64,000 nucleotides of DNA from Mucilaginibacter lappiensis (GCF_900155965.1 NZ_FTMG01000017.1:62001-126000); one strand, 5' to 3'; numbered from the stretch's first letter, positions 50,061 to 59,026 are shown. A program made the numbers and translations. Notes: a model not told the origin generated them from the letters alone.

Positions 50061-50176
50061 GTTCTAAGTCTGAAGTCGAAAGTTGTAAGTCAACAAAAAT
50101 AGGTGAATCAGATCGACACATAATCGTGCGGTCAAGTTTTATGCTTCGGACTTCAGACTCAAGACTTCAGACTTTC
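50059..50176. repeat. word-array inverted repeat (AAGTCTGAAGTC words)
   Basis: The left arm (50059-50094) has AAGTTCTAAGTCTGAAGTCG. The right arm (50142-50176) has CGGACTTCAGACTC and AAGACTTCAGACTTT. It fills the gap between the convergent genes ending at 50060 and 50184 and overlaps the last bases of the left gene. Confidence 0.72.
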
Positions 50177-50183
50177 CAAGGGC

Positions 50184-51074
50184 TCAATGCAACACCTTTG
50201 GCCGTTCTCTCCTTACCGGGGTTAAATAGTTATTATCCGTTAGCCAGTCGGCCATGCGCTGCGGCCAGGTATTGATAGATTGCAGCTTGGAGCGGCTCCC
50301 CATATTAAAACCATGACTGCCTTGCGTGTATAAATGTACTTCTACCGGTATTTTGGCAGTACGATACAGGTTAAGCAGTTTCACTACCGATGGCGAGCAG
50401 CAAGGATCGTCATTAGCAGCCAGTAAAAATGCCGGCGGCGCATCAGCGGGCAGTGTATCAGGTATGTACAGCGGGCCAGGATATATCTGGATCACAAAGT
50501 TTGGCCGGGCATTCAACCTATCAATCGGATCAGGGGCATTTTGATCGCCTTTACCCGGGCCGTAAGCTACCATATCCACCACCTCGCCTCCCGCCGAAAA
50601 ACCCATCATCCCTATCCTGTTGGTATCCAAACCATATTCGGCAGCCTTACTGCGCACCAGGCGCATGGCACGGTAACCATCCTGCTTGGCATGCACATCA
50701 ATTTTATAGGGCGATAGCGTATCCCTACCCAAACGATATTTCAATACAAAAACAGTTACGCCCAGATTGCTGAGGTATTTACCAGGCTCAATTCCTTCGG
50801 CGGTATACACCAGCAAACGGTGCCCGCCGCCAGGGCACACCACAATAGCAGCACCGTTAGCCTTGCCTGCCGGCGGCGTAAAAACCGTAAGTGATGGATT
50901 GTGGATATTTTTTACCCAGTAATCTTTAGCCTGCTCGGGCTCATTTCTCCGGTTCTCAAAGCCCGGCGCTCCTTTGGCCCAGAGCGGTATCACCGTTGGT
51001 TTATCCTGCGCCATGATGGCCATAGGCAATGTAAAAAGTAGCAAGCAGAGGTAAATGGTTGGTTTGGTTTGCAT
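50184..51074 (-). CDS. secreted alpha/beta hydrolase (esterase)
   Basis: 296 residues with a signal peptide (LLLFTLPMAIMAQD). The oxyanion motif is VVCPGGGHRLLVYTAEG, the nucleophile elbow GFSAGGEVVD, the acid in LLAANDDPCCSP and the His in QGSHGFNMG. It resembles bacterial acetyl-xylan or sugar esterases of the BD-FAE-like group. No glycan-degrading genes are adjacent, so the substrate is open. Confidence 0.87.
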   Translation of the reverse strand: MQTKPTIYLCLLLFTLPMAIMAQDKPTVIPLWAKGAPGFENRRNEPEQAKDYWVKNIHNPSLTVFTPPAGKANGAAIVVCPGGGHRLLVYTAEGIEPGKYLSNLGVTVFVLKYRLGRDTLSPYKIDVHAKQDGYRAMRLVRSKAAEYGLDTNRIGMMGFSAGGEVVDMVAYGPGKGDQNAPDPIDRLNARPNFVIQIYPGPLYIPDTLPADAPPAFLLAANDDPCCSPSVVKLLNLYRTAKIPVEVHLYTQGSHGFNMGSRSKLQSINTWPQRMADWLTDNNYLTPVRRERPKVLH

Positions 51075-51106
51075 GCTTAAATTTAGGGATTTTAAACTTA
51101 ATACTT

Positions 51107-51188
51107 TGTCATCCTGAGCGACAGCGAAGGATCTATTATTTAATTATGCTTCCCGTAAATAGATGCTTCGCTGTCGCTCAGCATGACA
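51107..51188. repeat. palindromic repeat, TGTCATCCTGAG family
   Basis: The arms begin TGTCATCCTGAGCGACAGCG and end CGCTGTCGCTCAGCATGACA, nearly perfect complements. Same family as 16319-16395. The rest of the 262-base gap up to 51337 holds a short hairpin, GTTCATA/TATGAAC, near 51287-51310. Confidence 0.78.
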
Positions 51189-51336
51189 AAATTATTTTCC
51201 CCAATTTATTAGAACTTCTTCATAACCCCAAAGTCATAATATACCACTGCTATGTAAATACCTTAAACTTTTACGAAATTAGAGTGTTCATATCACGTGG
51301 ACTATGAACTTTCACCCTTGAACTAAAATAAGCGCT

Positions 51337-51642
51337 ATGGCTAACTTCCAGGAAATTATAGCATCTGAAACCCCTGTACTGGTCGATTTTTCGGCCGAGT
51401 GGTGCGGCCCTTGTAAAATGATGCCGCCGATATTGCAAGATGTAAAACACGCCCTTGGCGACAAGGTAAAGATCCTGAAAATAGATATCGACAAAAACCC
51501 CTCGGCGGCCAGCGCTTACAAGATACAAAGCGTACCTACCCTCATGATATTTCAAAAAGGGCAAACCAAATGGCGGCAAAGTGGGGTGATACAGGCCCGG
51601 CAATTACAACAGGCGGTTGAGCAGTTTATCAGCCCCCTCTAA
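51337..51642 (+). CDS. trxA: thioredoxin
   Basis: 101 residues. The active site is FSAEWCGPCKMMPPI (Cys23, Cys26), followed by KILKIDIDKNPSAASAYKIQ and the cis-Pro loop SVPTLMIFQKG. Normal size for a cytosolic thioredoxin reducing protein disulphides. It has no signal peptide. It is a single gene with a repeat on each side. Confidence 0.95.
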   Translation: MANFQEIIASETPVLVDFSAEWCGPCKMMPPILQDVKHALGDKVKILKIDIDKNPSAASAYKIQSVPTLMIFQKGQTKWRQSGVIQARQLQQAVEQFISPL

Positions 51643-51733
51643 ACGGCGAAGCACTCATGAACACTAAAAACAAATAATAATGTTCATAATCTCCCCCTAA
51701 AGGGTGAGACTTTAAAAACATACACATAAAAGC

Positions 51734-51765
51734 ACTCTCTTTTGGAGAGGATTAGGTGAGGCTCT
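51734..51765. repeat. inverse copy of the CCTC/CTCTCC repeat
   Basis: ACTCTCTTTTGGAGAGGATTAGGTGAGG; its complement reads CCTCACCTAATCCTCTCC, matching the element at 46033. Just before it (51690-51710) lies a CTCCCCCTAAAGGG run of the same general family. Confidence 0.6.
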
Positions 51766-51781
51766 TTAAAAATTCAAAATT

Positions 51782-52435
51782 ATGGCAACTATCGAAAGCA
51801 TCCAGAACGCGTATATTGATTATGTACTGACTGAGGGCGCGCAGCCTAAATCGGTTTACATTTTTGCCAAACAAAACGAAATGACCGAGGCTGAGTTTTA
51901 CCAGTTCTTTGGTTCGTTTGAATCGGTTGAACAAAACATCTGGGCCGAATTCGCCCGCAAAACCCTAACGGAGATTCGCGGACAGGAAATCTGGGGCGGA
52001 TACAGCGCCCGTGAAAAAGCATTATCGTTTTTTTATGGATTTTTCGAGCTGATCAAAAACAGCCGCAGCTTTGCCATTTACACCATCAATAAACAACCCA
52101 AAGGTTTTACTACCCCCCGCGTGTTTGAGCACTTAAAAGATATCTACGAAAACTTTGCCGACGAAATACTGAAAGAAGGTTTGGAATCATCAGAACTGAG
52201 CGATCGTAAGTTTTTCAGCAAACGTTATAAAGATGCCCTGTGGGTACAGTTTGTATTTGTGCTGAATTTTTGGGTGAATGATAATTCTGCCGGGTTCGAA
52301 AAAACCGACGAAGCTATTGAAAAAGGCGTTAACGTTACGTTCGATCTGTTTCAGCGCTCGCCTATCGACAACCTGTTTGAGTATGGTAAGTTTCTGGTTA
52401 AAAACGGCGCTATAAAGGATAAGATGGGGTTTTAA
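51782..52435 (+). CDS. TetR-family-type regulator with C-terminal domain, paired with ABC1 kinase
   Basis: 217 residues, all helical. The N-terminal 50 (IQNAYIDYVLTEGAQPKSVY, then AKQNEMTEAEFYQFFGSFES) look like a TetR-type helix-turn-helix with weak conservation. The rest is a ligand-domain-like bundle (ALSFFYGFFELIKNSRSFAI, DALWVQFVFVLNFWVND). It ends 4 bases before the ABC1 kinase gene, so the two are probably one operon, as seen in other Bacteroidota (from memory). Confidence 0.75.
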   Translation: MATIESIQNAYIDYVLTEGAQPKSVYIFAKQNEMTEAEFYQFFGSFESVEQNIWAEFARKTLTEIRGQEIWGGYSAREKALSFFYGFFELIKNSRSFAIYTINKQPKGFTTPRVFEHLKDIYENFADEILKEGLESSELSDRKFFSKRYKDALWVQFVFVLNFWVNDNSAGFEKTDEAIEKGVNVTFDLFQRSPIDNLFEYGKFLVKNGAIKDKMGF

Positions 52436-52439
52436 TACG

Positions 52440-53804
52440 ATGACAAACGATAAGAAAGTCTCCCCTACCGGGGGAGATTTAGAGGGGGCTAGCACTCCCG
52501 AACAAAACAGTATGCCCACCACCAAGGTGCAGCGTTCGGCCAAATTTGTTACTACGGGTATCAAAATTGGCGGTAACTATATTAAGCATTACTCTAAAAA
52601 GCTGTTCAACCCGGATATGGACAAATCTGAGCTAAACGAGGATAATGCCACAGACATTTACAAATCATTAAGCGAACTCAAAGGCAGCGCCCTCAAAGTG
52701 GCGCAAATGCTCAGCATGGATAAAAACCTCCTGCCACAGGCCTATGTTGATAAATTCACCCAATCGCAATACAACGCGCCGCCGCTTTCGGGGCCGCTGA
52801 TCGTACAAACCTTCAGAAAATATTTCGGCAAAAACCCCGATCAGATATTTGATAAATTCAATATCCGCTCTACCAATGCGGCATCCATCGGCCAGGTTCA
52901 CCAGGCTGAGTTAAACGGTAAAAAACTGGCGGTTAAGATCCAGTATCCTGGTGTGGGCGATTCTATATCGTCCGACCTGAAACTGGTAAAGCCCTTCGCC
53001 TTTCGGATGCTGGGCATGAGTGAGCGCGAACTGGATATTTATATGCGCGAGGTAGAAGAGCGCCTGCTGGAAGAAACAGACTACGAATTGGAAGTACGGC
53101 GCTCCATCGAATTTTCGACCGCCTGCGCCAACCTGGATAACATCGTATTTCCACAATATTATCCCGAACTCAGCAGCAAGCGCATCATCACCATGGACTG
53201 GCTGGAAGGTAAACACCTCCGAGAGTTTCTGGCTACCAATCCGTCGCAGGGACTCCGTAACCAGATAGGACAGGCCTTGTGGGATTTTTATAATTTTCAA
53301 CAGCATGAACTGCGCGCCGTACATGCCGACCCGCATCCTGGCAATTTCATGATCACCCCCGAAGGTAAACTGGGCGTTATTGATTTTGGCTGCATTAAGG
53401 AAATGCCCGAGGATTTTTATTATCCCTTCTTCTCGCTTACCTCCACCAATTTGCTGGATAATAAAACGGAAACCATCAAAGCTTTCCGTCAGTTGGATAT
53501 GATCCACAAGGGTGATACCCCTACGCAGATTGAATTTTATTATACCCAGTTCCGCGAAATGATAGAGCTATTCGCCATGCCTTATATCCATGATCATTTT
53601 GATTTTAGTGAAACAGCCTTTTTCGACCAGCTATACCGCTTTGGCGAGCGCCTGTCCAAACTACCCGAGTTTAAACAAGCCCGCGGCGTAAAGCATTTTA
53701 TCTACGTAAACCGCACCAACTTCGGTCTGTACAATATTCTGCATGAGCTCAAAGCCCAGGTTAAAACCGATACTTATAAACCACATGTAATGCTGGAGTA
53801 TTGA
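52440..53804 (+). CDS. ABC1/UbiB (AarF) family kinase-like protein
   Basis: 454 residues. ABC1 proteins are atypical kinases linked to ubiquinone/menaquinone or lipid metabolism. Seen: the KxGQ-like helix (ELKGSALKVAQMLSMDKNLL), the Ala-rich loop AASIGQVHQAELNGKKLAVK, catalytic HADPHPGNFMITPEGK and the metal motif VIDFGCIKEM. The first 24 residues (MTNDKKVSPTGGDLEGAS and so on) are encoded partly by a GGGGAG palindromic repeat; a later ATG at 52512 (MPTTKVQRSAKFV) gives the family-like start. Either start is possible; the first is only 4 bases from the upstream stop. Confidence 0.88.
   Translation: MTNDKKVSPTGGDLEGASTPEQNSMPTTKVQRSAKFVTTGIKIGGNYIKHYSKKLFNPDMDKSELNEDNATDIYKSLSELKGSALKVAQMLSMDKNLLPQAYVDKFTQSQYNAPPLSGPLIVQTFRKYFGKNPDQIFDKFNIRSTNAASIGQVHQAELNGKKLAVKIQYPGVGDSISSDLKLVKPFAFRMLGMSERELDIYMREVEERLLEETDYELEVRRSIEFSTACANLDNIVFPQYYPELSSKRIITMDWLEGKHLREFLATNPSQGLRNQIGQALWDFYNFQQHELRAVHADPHPGNFMITPEGKLGVIDFGCIKEMPEDFYYPFFSLTSTNLLDNKTETIKAFRQLDMIHKGDTPTQIEFYYTQFREMIELFAMPYIHDHFDFSETAFFDQLYRFGERLSKLPEFKQARGVKHFIYVNRTNFGLYNILHELKAQVKTDTYKPHVMLEY
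52455..52490 (+). repeat. GTCTCCCC palindromic repeat inside the ABC1 kinase gene
   Basis: AAAGTCTCCCCTACCGGGGG, then AGATTTAGAGGGGGCT. It matches the intergenic copy at 62883-62918 in nearly every base. Here it is read in frame as KVSPTGGDLEGA. Confidence 0.75.
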
Positions 53805-53824
53805 AGTTTGCCTTATAAATGCGA

Positions 53825-53906
53825 GGAGATTGCCACGCTTCGCTCGCAATTACATGTGTTTTATTGTTTAACAGATGTTTCACAGCGTTCAGTATGACAA
53901 ATCTCC
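53825..53906. repeat. GAGATTGCCACGCTTCGCTCGC palindromic repeat
   Basis: GGAGATT (53825-53831) and AATCTCC (53900-53906) bound the element; GCCACGCTTCGCTCGCAATT and CACAGCGTTCAGTATGACA lie inside. Common Bacteroidota repeat wording. It is part of the 539-base gap between 53804 and 54344. Confidence 0.6.
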
Positions 53907-53956
53907 TTGTGAAATGATTTGGTCATCTCAGCAAATTTTCATATATTTACATATCA

Positions 53957-54212
53957 CACAGCCCGATTGTCTTTTTATCAGATAATCGGGCTGTTTTGTT
54001 AAGATCAAAACAGGGACAAAACCGCTCGATTAGTATTTAGCTATTTGATAATCAATAAATTAATACTTTTTAAACCTTTCAAAGGCTATCAAAATCGTGT
54101 TAAAATTTGTTAAAAAGTGTTAAAATGGCTGTTTTTAAAGTGGTTTTGAGCTGTTTTCAGTCTGTTTTTGAGCAGAAAAGTGTTAAAATTTAAGGTTTAA
54201 AAAGTTTTTAGT
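53957..54212 (+). repeat. conserved intergenic element, copy B
   Basis: Related over about 255 bases to 13860-14117. The opening hairpin is CAGCCCGATTGTCT/AGATAATCGGGCTG (53958-53993); relative to copy A a G-C pair becomes A-T with both sides changed. Then follow CAAAACCGCTCGATTAG, AAATTAATACTTTTTAAACC, three TGTTAAAA sites at 54098, 54108 and 54118 (exact 10-base period) and a fourth at 54181 (63 bases, six helical turns, later). A TTTG (53918-53921), 20 bases, TATATTTA (53942-53949) could drive transcription into it. Confidence 0.78.
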
Positions 54213-54299
54213 CCTTAGATTAGCCTGGGCTTGCAACATGTTCATCGCTATTTCAAGTGTACACTTATAGCCTTTTTGTTTAAACATATTATAATACTT

Positions 54300-54329
54300 G
54301 TTGGGTATTTAAAACACCCAACCTTTTTT
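54300..54329 (+). terminator. terminator-like hairpin just before the photolyase operon
   Basis: GTTGGGT (54300-54306) and ACCCAAC (54316-54322) pair around a 9-base loop and are followed by six T (54324-54329). The start codon of the next gene is 14 bases further, too close for a new promoter. It may act as an attenuator. Confidence 0.65.
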
Positions 54330-54343
54330 ATTGTTGCCCATAA

Positions 54344-55789
54344 ATGAAGGTTTTACTTGCCGGTGCTAATGGTTACATAGGTACAAGACTTATTCCCATT
54401 TTGTTGGAGAAAGGTCATGAGGTAGTTTGTCTGGTACGTGATAAAAGGCGCTTTCATGAGCAGAGCGATTTTGGCGATCGCGTTACCCTTGTTACCGGCG
54501 ATTTGTTGCGGGAGCAAAACATAGAAATATTTCCAGTGGATATTGATGCGGCTTATTACCTAGTTCATTCCATGTCGCAATCGCAGGATTTTGAAGCTCT
54601 GGAGGCGCTATCAGCCTATAACTTTGTTCACCAACTTGATCAAACCAACTGTCGCCAAACCATCTTTTTAAGTGGCATCAGCAATGATGATAATCTATCT
54701 AAACACCTAGAATCGCGCAAACATGTAGAGGATGTTCTGAAAGAGGGAAAATCGGCACTTACCGTATTGCGGGCGGCAATCATTATTGGCTCAGGTAGCG
54801 CCTCCTTCGAGATCATACGTGACCTGACCGAAAAGCTACCCTTGATGACCGTACCTCGCTGGGTAAACAGCCGCTGCCAACCCATTGCCATACGCGATGT
54901 ACTGGCCTACCTGGAAGGTGTGATATTGAATGAACAAACTTTTAATCGAAGCTTTGATATTGGTGGACCAGGCATATTAACTTTTAAGGAAATGATGCTG
55001 GGTTATGCTAAAGCACGCAAGCTCAAAAGATACATCGTTACCATACCATTCCTATCGCCAAAAATATCCTCCTATTGGTTATATTTTGTAACCTCGGTAA
55101 ACTATACCCTGGCTCAAAGTCTGGTGAACAGCATGAAGAATGAAACCATTATGCATGAACATCATATAGATACTATTATTCCACGCCAGTGCCTCACCTA
55201 TGAGGAGGCTTTGAGCCTGGCCTTTATGAAAATTGAACAAAACTCCATCGTTTCCAGCTGGAAGGATGCGTTGAATATGGGTTATCTTAATTCTGGTTTT
55301 ATGGACCAGATTAAGGTACCGCAAAATGGTACGCTGGAATATAAGGTAAAAAAAAACTTTGAACGTCGTAGCGAGGAAGTGTTTACCAATTTTATGTCGA
55401 TAGGTGGCAATCGCGGCTGGTATTACTGGGATTGGATCTGGAATATACGCGGGTTTCTGGATAAAATATTTGGAGGCGTAGGTTCAAGGCGCGGTCGTAC
55501 TAGTAGTATAAATATTTCACCTGGTGATGTTATTGATTTTTGGCGGGTATTACTAGCCGATAAACAGGGCAAGCGTTTGCTATTATATGCCGAAATGAAA
55601 TTACCAGGCGAGGCTTGGCTGGAGTTTAAAATAATTGAGCGCAATGGGGAAAAAAACCTGAGTCAGGTAGCTACCTTTAGGCCTAATGGCTTATGGGGCC
55701 GTTTGTATTGGTATGCCATGTGGCCCTTCCATTTATTTATTTTTAATGGCATGGCCCGTAAAATTGTAAGTTACCGGGAAAGCATTTGA
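54344..55789 (+). CDS. NAD(P)-binding SDR protein with DUF2867 domain
   Basis: 481 residues. The N-terminal atypical SDR domain (about 1-215) has VLLAGANGYIGTRLIPILLE, VTGDLL and AAYYLVHSMSQSQDF. The C-terminal part (about 330-480) is DUF2867 (FMSIGGNRGWYYWDWIWNIR, SPGDVIDFWRVL, MKLPGEAWLEFKI, GRLYWYAMWPFHLFIFNGM). The activity is unknown. The pairing with photolyase and a TIGR01777 gene recurs in Bacteroidota (from memory), suggesting a light- or oxidation-linked role. It is the first gene of the operon. Confidence 0.85.
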   Translation: MKVLLAGANGYIGTRLIPILLEKGHEVVCLVRDKRRFHEQSDFGDRVTLVTGDLLREQNIEIFPVDIDAAYYLVHSMSQSQDFEALEALSAYNFVHQLDQTNCRQTIFLSGISNDDNLSKHLESRKHVEDVLKEGKSALTVLRAAIIIGSGSASFEIIRDLTEKLPLMTVPRWVNSRCQPIAIRDVLAYLEGVILNEQTFNRSFDIGGPGILTFKEMMLGYAKARKLKRYIVTIPFLSPKISSYWLYFVTSVNYTLAQSLVNSMKNETIMHEHHIDTIIPRQCLTYEEALSLAFMKIEQNSIVSSWKDALNMGYLNSGFMDQIKVPQNGTLEYKVKKNFERRSEEVFTNFMSIGGNRGWYYWDWIWNIRGFLDKIFGGVGSRRGRTSSINISPGDVIDFWRVLLADKQGKRLLLYAEMKLPGEAWLEFKIIERNGEKNLSQVATFRPNGLWGRLYWYAMWPFHLFIFNGMARKIVSYRESI

Positions 55790-55826
55790 TGCTTAACCTA
55801 TTAATTAAATTCATAAAATAAAAAGT

Positions 55827-56732
55827 ATGAGTAAAAACATCCTGATAACAGGCGCGTCGGGCTCTGTGGGTAAACGGCTCACCCAGTTGTTGCTTGATAA
55901 GGGTTATCGGGTAAGCGCTTTGAGTCGCACCCCGGGACAAAACCCAATGGTTAAAACCTTTATATGGGATATTAACCAGGGTATTATTGATACAAATTGT
56001 ATAGAAGGCATAGACACCATAATTCACTTGACCGGAGCAGGAATAGCCGAAAAACGATGGACAGATGCGCGTAAAAAGGAATTAATAGATAGCCGTACCA
56101 AATCGATCAGCCTGATATATGATCTGCTAAAAAATGGAGACCACCAGGTAACCTCCGTTATTTCTGCATCAGCCATAGGTTATTACAGCAACCGCGGCGA
56201 TGAATTGATGACAGAAGAAAGCACTCCCAATACCGATTTTATGGCCAATTGCTGTGTTGAATGGGAAAATGCCGTTGATGAGGGCCAAAACCTTGGGTTG
56301 CGTATTGTAAAATTCCGTACAGGTGTAGTGTTGGATAAAGATGGCGGTGCGCTGCCAAAACTGGCTAAACCCATAAAGCTGTATGTAGGCTCACCTATCG
56401 GTAATGGCCGGCAATGGATCCCCTGGATACACTGGAGAGATGTAGTGAACATGTATATGCACGGTATTGAGAATATCACTTTTAGGGGTATCTACAATAT
56501 GGCGGCCCCTAACCCGGTTACCAACGCACAGCTAACCCAGGCTCTAGCCAATCAATTGCACAAACCACTTTGGGCTCCAAACGTACCTGCTTTTGTACTA
56601 AAACTGATGCTTGGCGAAATGAGCACTATTGTTTTAGGAAGCACCAAAGTTTCAGTACAAAAGATTCAGGATGCGGGCTTCCAATTTAAATTCACGGAAG
56701 TGTCTGCGGCACTAAAAGAAATTTATGGATAA
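55827..56732 (+). CDS. TIGR01777 family NAD(P)-binding protein (YfcH-like)
   Basis: 301 residues. ILITGASGSVGKRLTQLLLD, HLTGAGIAEKRWTDARKKEL, SASAIGYYSNRGDE, GLRIVKFRTGVVLDKDGGAL and WIPWIHWRDVV are hallmark segments of the family. The function is unresolved; a divergent SDR with weak catalytic conservation (Tyr in GYYSNRG). Its last 8 bases overlap the photolyase start, so translation is coupled. Confidence 0.9.
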   Translation: MSKNILITGASGSVGKRLTQLLLDKGYRVSALSRTPGQNPMVKTFIWDINQGIIDTNCIEGIDTIIHLTGAGIAEKRWTDARKKELIDSRTKSISLIYDLLKNGDHQVTSVISASAIGYYSNRGDELMTEESTPNTDFMANCCVEWENAVDEGQNLGLRIVKFRTGVVLDKDGGALPKLAKPIKLYVGSPIGNGRQWIPWIHWRDVVNMYMHGIENITFRGIYNMAAPNPVTNAQLTQALANQLHKPLWAPNVPAFVLKLMLGEMSTIVLGSTKVSVQKIQDAGFQFKFTEVSAALKEIYG

Positions 56733-58038
56733 AAAAACTCCGGTAACCGTTTTCTGGTTTCGCCGCGACTTGCGCTTAGCTGACAATGCGGGTTTATATC
56801 ATGCTTTAAAAAGTGGCAATCCGGTATTACCCCTCTTTATTTTTGATAAAGAGATACTGGATCATCTGGAAGATAAGGACGATGCCCGTGTAACCTTTAT
56901 TCATCAAACCATTGAGCAGCTGGATAAAGAACTGCTTAAACTAGGCAGCATTCTAAAGGTCATGTATGATAAAGCCGAAGATGCCTGGGACAATATCATT
57001 CAGGAGCATCATATTGCTGATGTTTATGCTAATCATGATTACGAACGTTATGCTATAAAACGCGATAATGCCGTAAAAGAAAAATTAAACAAGCATGGCA
57101 TCGAATTAAAGACATTTAAAGACCAGGTTATTTTTGAAAAGGACGAAGTTATTAAGGATGACGGAAAGCCTTACACCGTTTACACGCCCTATCAGCGTAA
57201 ATGGTACAACACGTTGAAACCATTTTATCTGAAGGCCTACCCTACCGAAAAGTACCTAAAAAACCTGGTTAAAACCAAAGCGCTGCCTATCCCTTCACTG
57301 AAAGAAATGGGATTTGAAAAAAGTAACATATCCTTCCCCAATCAGGAGTATAAATATGTAATTGCTGATTATAAAGCAAAACGGGATTTTCCGGCTATTA
57401 AAGGCACATCATGCATCAGTTTGCATTTGCGCTTTGGTACGGTAAGTATTCGGGAGTTAATAGAAACAGCTTATGCTAGCCCCGACAAAACCTGGCTCAA
57501 TGAATTGATATGGCGGGAGTTTTATATGATGATCCTCTACCATTTCCCACATACTGTGGATCATGCTTTTAGACCGGAATATGACCGTATTAAATGGGTA
57601 AATAATGAAATACAATTTACGGCCTGGTGTAATGGGCAAACCGGTTATCCCATTGTAGATGCCGGTATGCGTGAATTAAATGCTACAGGTTTTATGCATA
57701 ACCGGGTACGCATGATAGTGGCCAGCTTTTTAAGCAAACACCTGTTGATAGACTGGCGGTGGGGCGAGCACTATTTTGCCCGGAAACTACTTGATTATGA
57801 AATGGCCAGCAATGTAGGTGGCTGGCAATGGGCTGCAGGCTCGGGTACGGATGCTGCTCCATATTTCCGCATATTTAGCCCGGATGCTCAAACCAAGAAA
57901 TTTGACCCACAATTACAATATATCAAAAAATGGGTCCCAGAATATGCCGATTTTAGCAAATATCCGAAACCCATTATTGATCACGCCTTTGCACGTGAGC
58001 GTTGTTTAAAAGCTTTTAAAGAGGCTTTGGGTAAATAA
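56725..58038 (+). CDS. phrB: deoxyribodipyrimidine photolyase
   Basis: 437 residues. Photolyase repairs UV-made cyclobutane pyrimidine dimers using light, FAD and an antenna cofactor. N-terminal alpha/beta domain: VFWFRRDLRLADNAGLYHAL and FIFDKEILDHL. FAD domain: FGTVSIRELIETAY, WLNELIWREFYMMILYHFPH, GQTGYPIVDAGMRELNATGF, MHNRVRMIVASFLSKHLLID and the Trp-rich NVGGWQWAAGSGTDAAPYFR. The class I signature is intact and full length. Third gene of the operon. Confidence 0.96.
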   Translation: MDKKTPVTVFWFRRDLRLADNAGLYHALKSGNPVLPLFIFDKEILDHLEDKDDARVTFIHQTIEQLDKELLKLGSILKVMYDKAEDAWDNIIQEHHIADVYANHDYERYAIKRDNAVKEKLNKHGIELKTFKDQVIFEKDEVIKDDGKPYTVYTPYQRKWYNTLKPFYLKAYPTEKYLKNLVKTKALPIPSLKEMGFEKSNISFPNQEYKYVIADYKAKRDFPAIKGTSCISLHLRFGTVSIRELIETAYASPDKTWLNELIWREFYMMILYHFPHTVDHAFRPEYDRIKWVNNEIQFTAWCNGQTGYPIVDAGMRELNATGFMHNRVRMIVASFLSKHLLIDWRWGEHYFARKLLDYEMASNVGGWQWAAGSGTDAAPYFRIFSPDAQTKKFDPQLQYIKKWVPEYADFSKYPKPIIDHAFARERCLKAFKEALGK

Positions 58039-58039
58039 T

Positions 58040-59026
58040 TTAAGGGTTAGTAACAGTTCCTATCGTGAAGTCAAAATGCAGCGTAACGTTGCCCCCAATT
58101 CCGGTAGTACCCGCTTTACCATAACCCAATCTTGATGGTATAAGCATGGATACCACAGCACCAGCCTTTTGCCCCTTTAGTGCCTCTTGTACACCTGGTA
58201 CAATGCTGGCTATTGTAAATGACGAAAGATTGGTTGTACCAGTTGTACCGGCATCCGTTGCTGTGCTTCCAAATACAACATCATTTAAGTATTTACCGGT
58301 ATAATTAGCAGTAAAGGATGATGCATCACTTAGTACATCAGTACCCGTACCTGGTGTAATTACCTTATAAGTTAAACCCCAGCCTCTATTTGATTTATTG
58401 ACCGTGTCTATAGGTGTATAACCCGATAAATTATTTCTCTTCATATAGTCTCTGATCAAATAGTCGTCATAGGCAGTAACGTTCGAAACAACATTGATAT
58501 AATAATCCAGGCACTGATTGCCCAATATACGGGTACCGGTATTACTCGAACTACCTGTACCAACACCGTTAACACCATAAGCTACCCGCGATGGGATAAG
58601 CAATCTGGCCCTTGTTCCTCTATATTTAATAATATCATGTATCGCACTCTGCAATCCCTTGGTAAAGCCAAGCACTGGCCCTCCAAATGATATATGCCCT
58701 AATAAACCATCAAAGTGGGCAAGGTTAAGTGTATCAGTGTTAACATATTTACCATCAAACGATTTTACTGTTAAAACAAATGCCACACTATCCGGATAAT
58801 CTAAAGGCGTCCCAGTGGTTGAACCTTGCGAAAGTATTTGGTAATATATACCGCTGGTATCACCGTTGGACACATCCCTTTTCATACCGGTAAGCCCGTT
58901 GGCGCTGATATAGTTTTGTATCTGGGTTTGGTCGTATTGCGTGATATTAGGATCGTTTGATGTTTTCCGGCAGGATATTAAACCTATACAGGTAATTAAT
59001 AGAAGCGTAAAAATTGTTTGTTTCAT
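58040..59026 (-). CDS. lipoprotein with two FKBP-type prolyl isomerase domains
   Basis: 328 residues. The lipobox ends at Cys19 (LLITCIGLISC). Domain one (about 60-190) and domain two (about 210-326) are both FKBP-like: SIGGPVLGFTKGLQSAI-like and ASIVPGVQEALKGQKAGAVV, with IPSRVAYGVNG and IPSRLGYGKAG as the signature loops. FKBP domains catalyse cis-trans proline isomerisation in protein folding. It ends 2 bases from the convergent photolyase stop. A single-domain paralogue is the next gene upstream. Confidence 0.88.
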   Translation of the reverse strand: MKQTIFTLLLITCIGLISCRKTSNDPNITQYDQTQIQNYISANGLTGMKRDVSNGDTSGIYYQILSQGSTTGTPLDYPDSVAFVLTVKSFDGKYVNTDTLNLAHFDGLLGHISFGGPVLGFTKGLQSAIHDIIKYRGTRARLLIPSRVAYGVNGVGTGSSSNTGTRILGNQCLDYYINVVSNVTAYDDYLIRDYMKRNNLSGYTPIDTVNKSNRGWGLTYKVITPGTGTDVLSDASSFTANYTGKYLNDVVFGSTATDAGTTGTTNLSSFTIASIVPGVQEALKGQKAGAVVSMLIPSRLGYGKAGTTGIGGNVTLHFDFTIGTVTNP

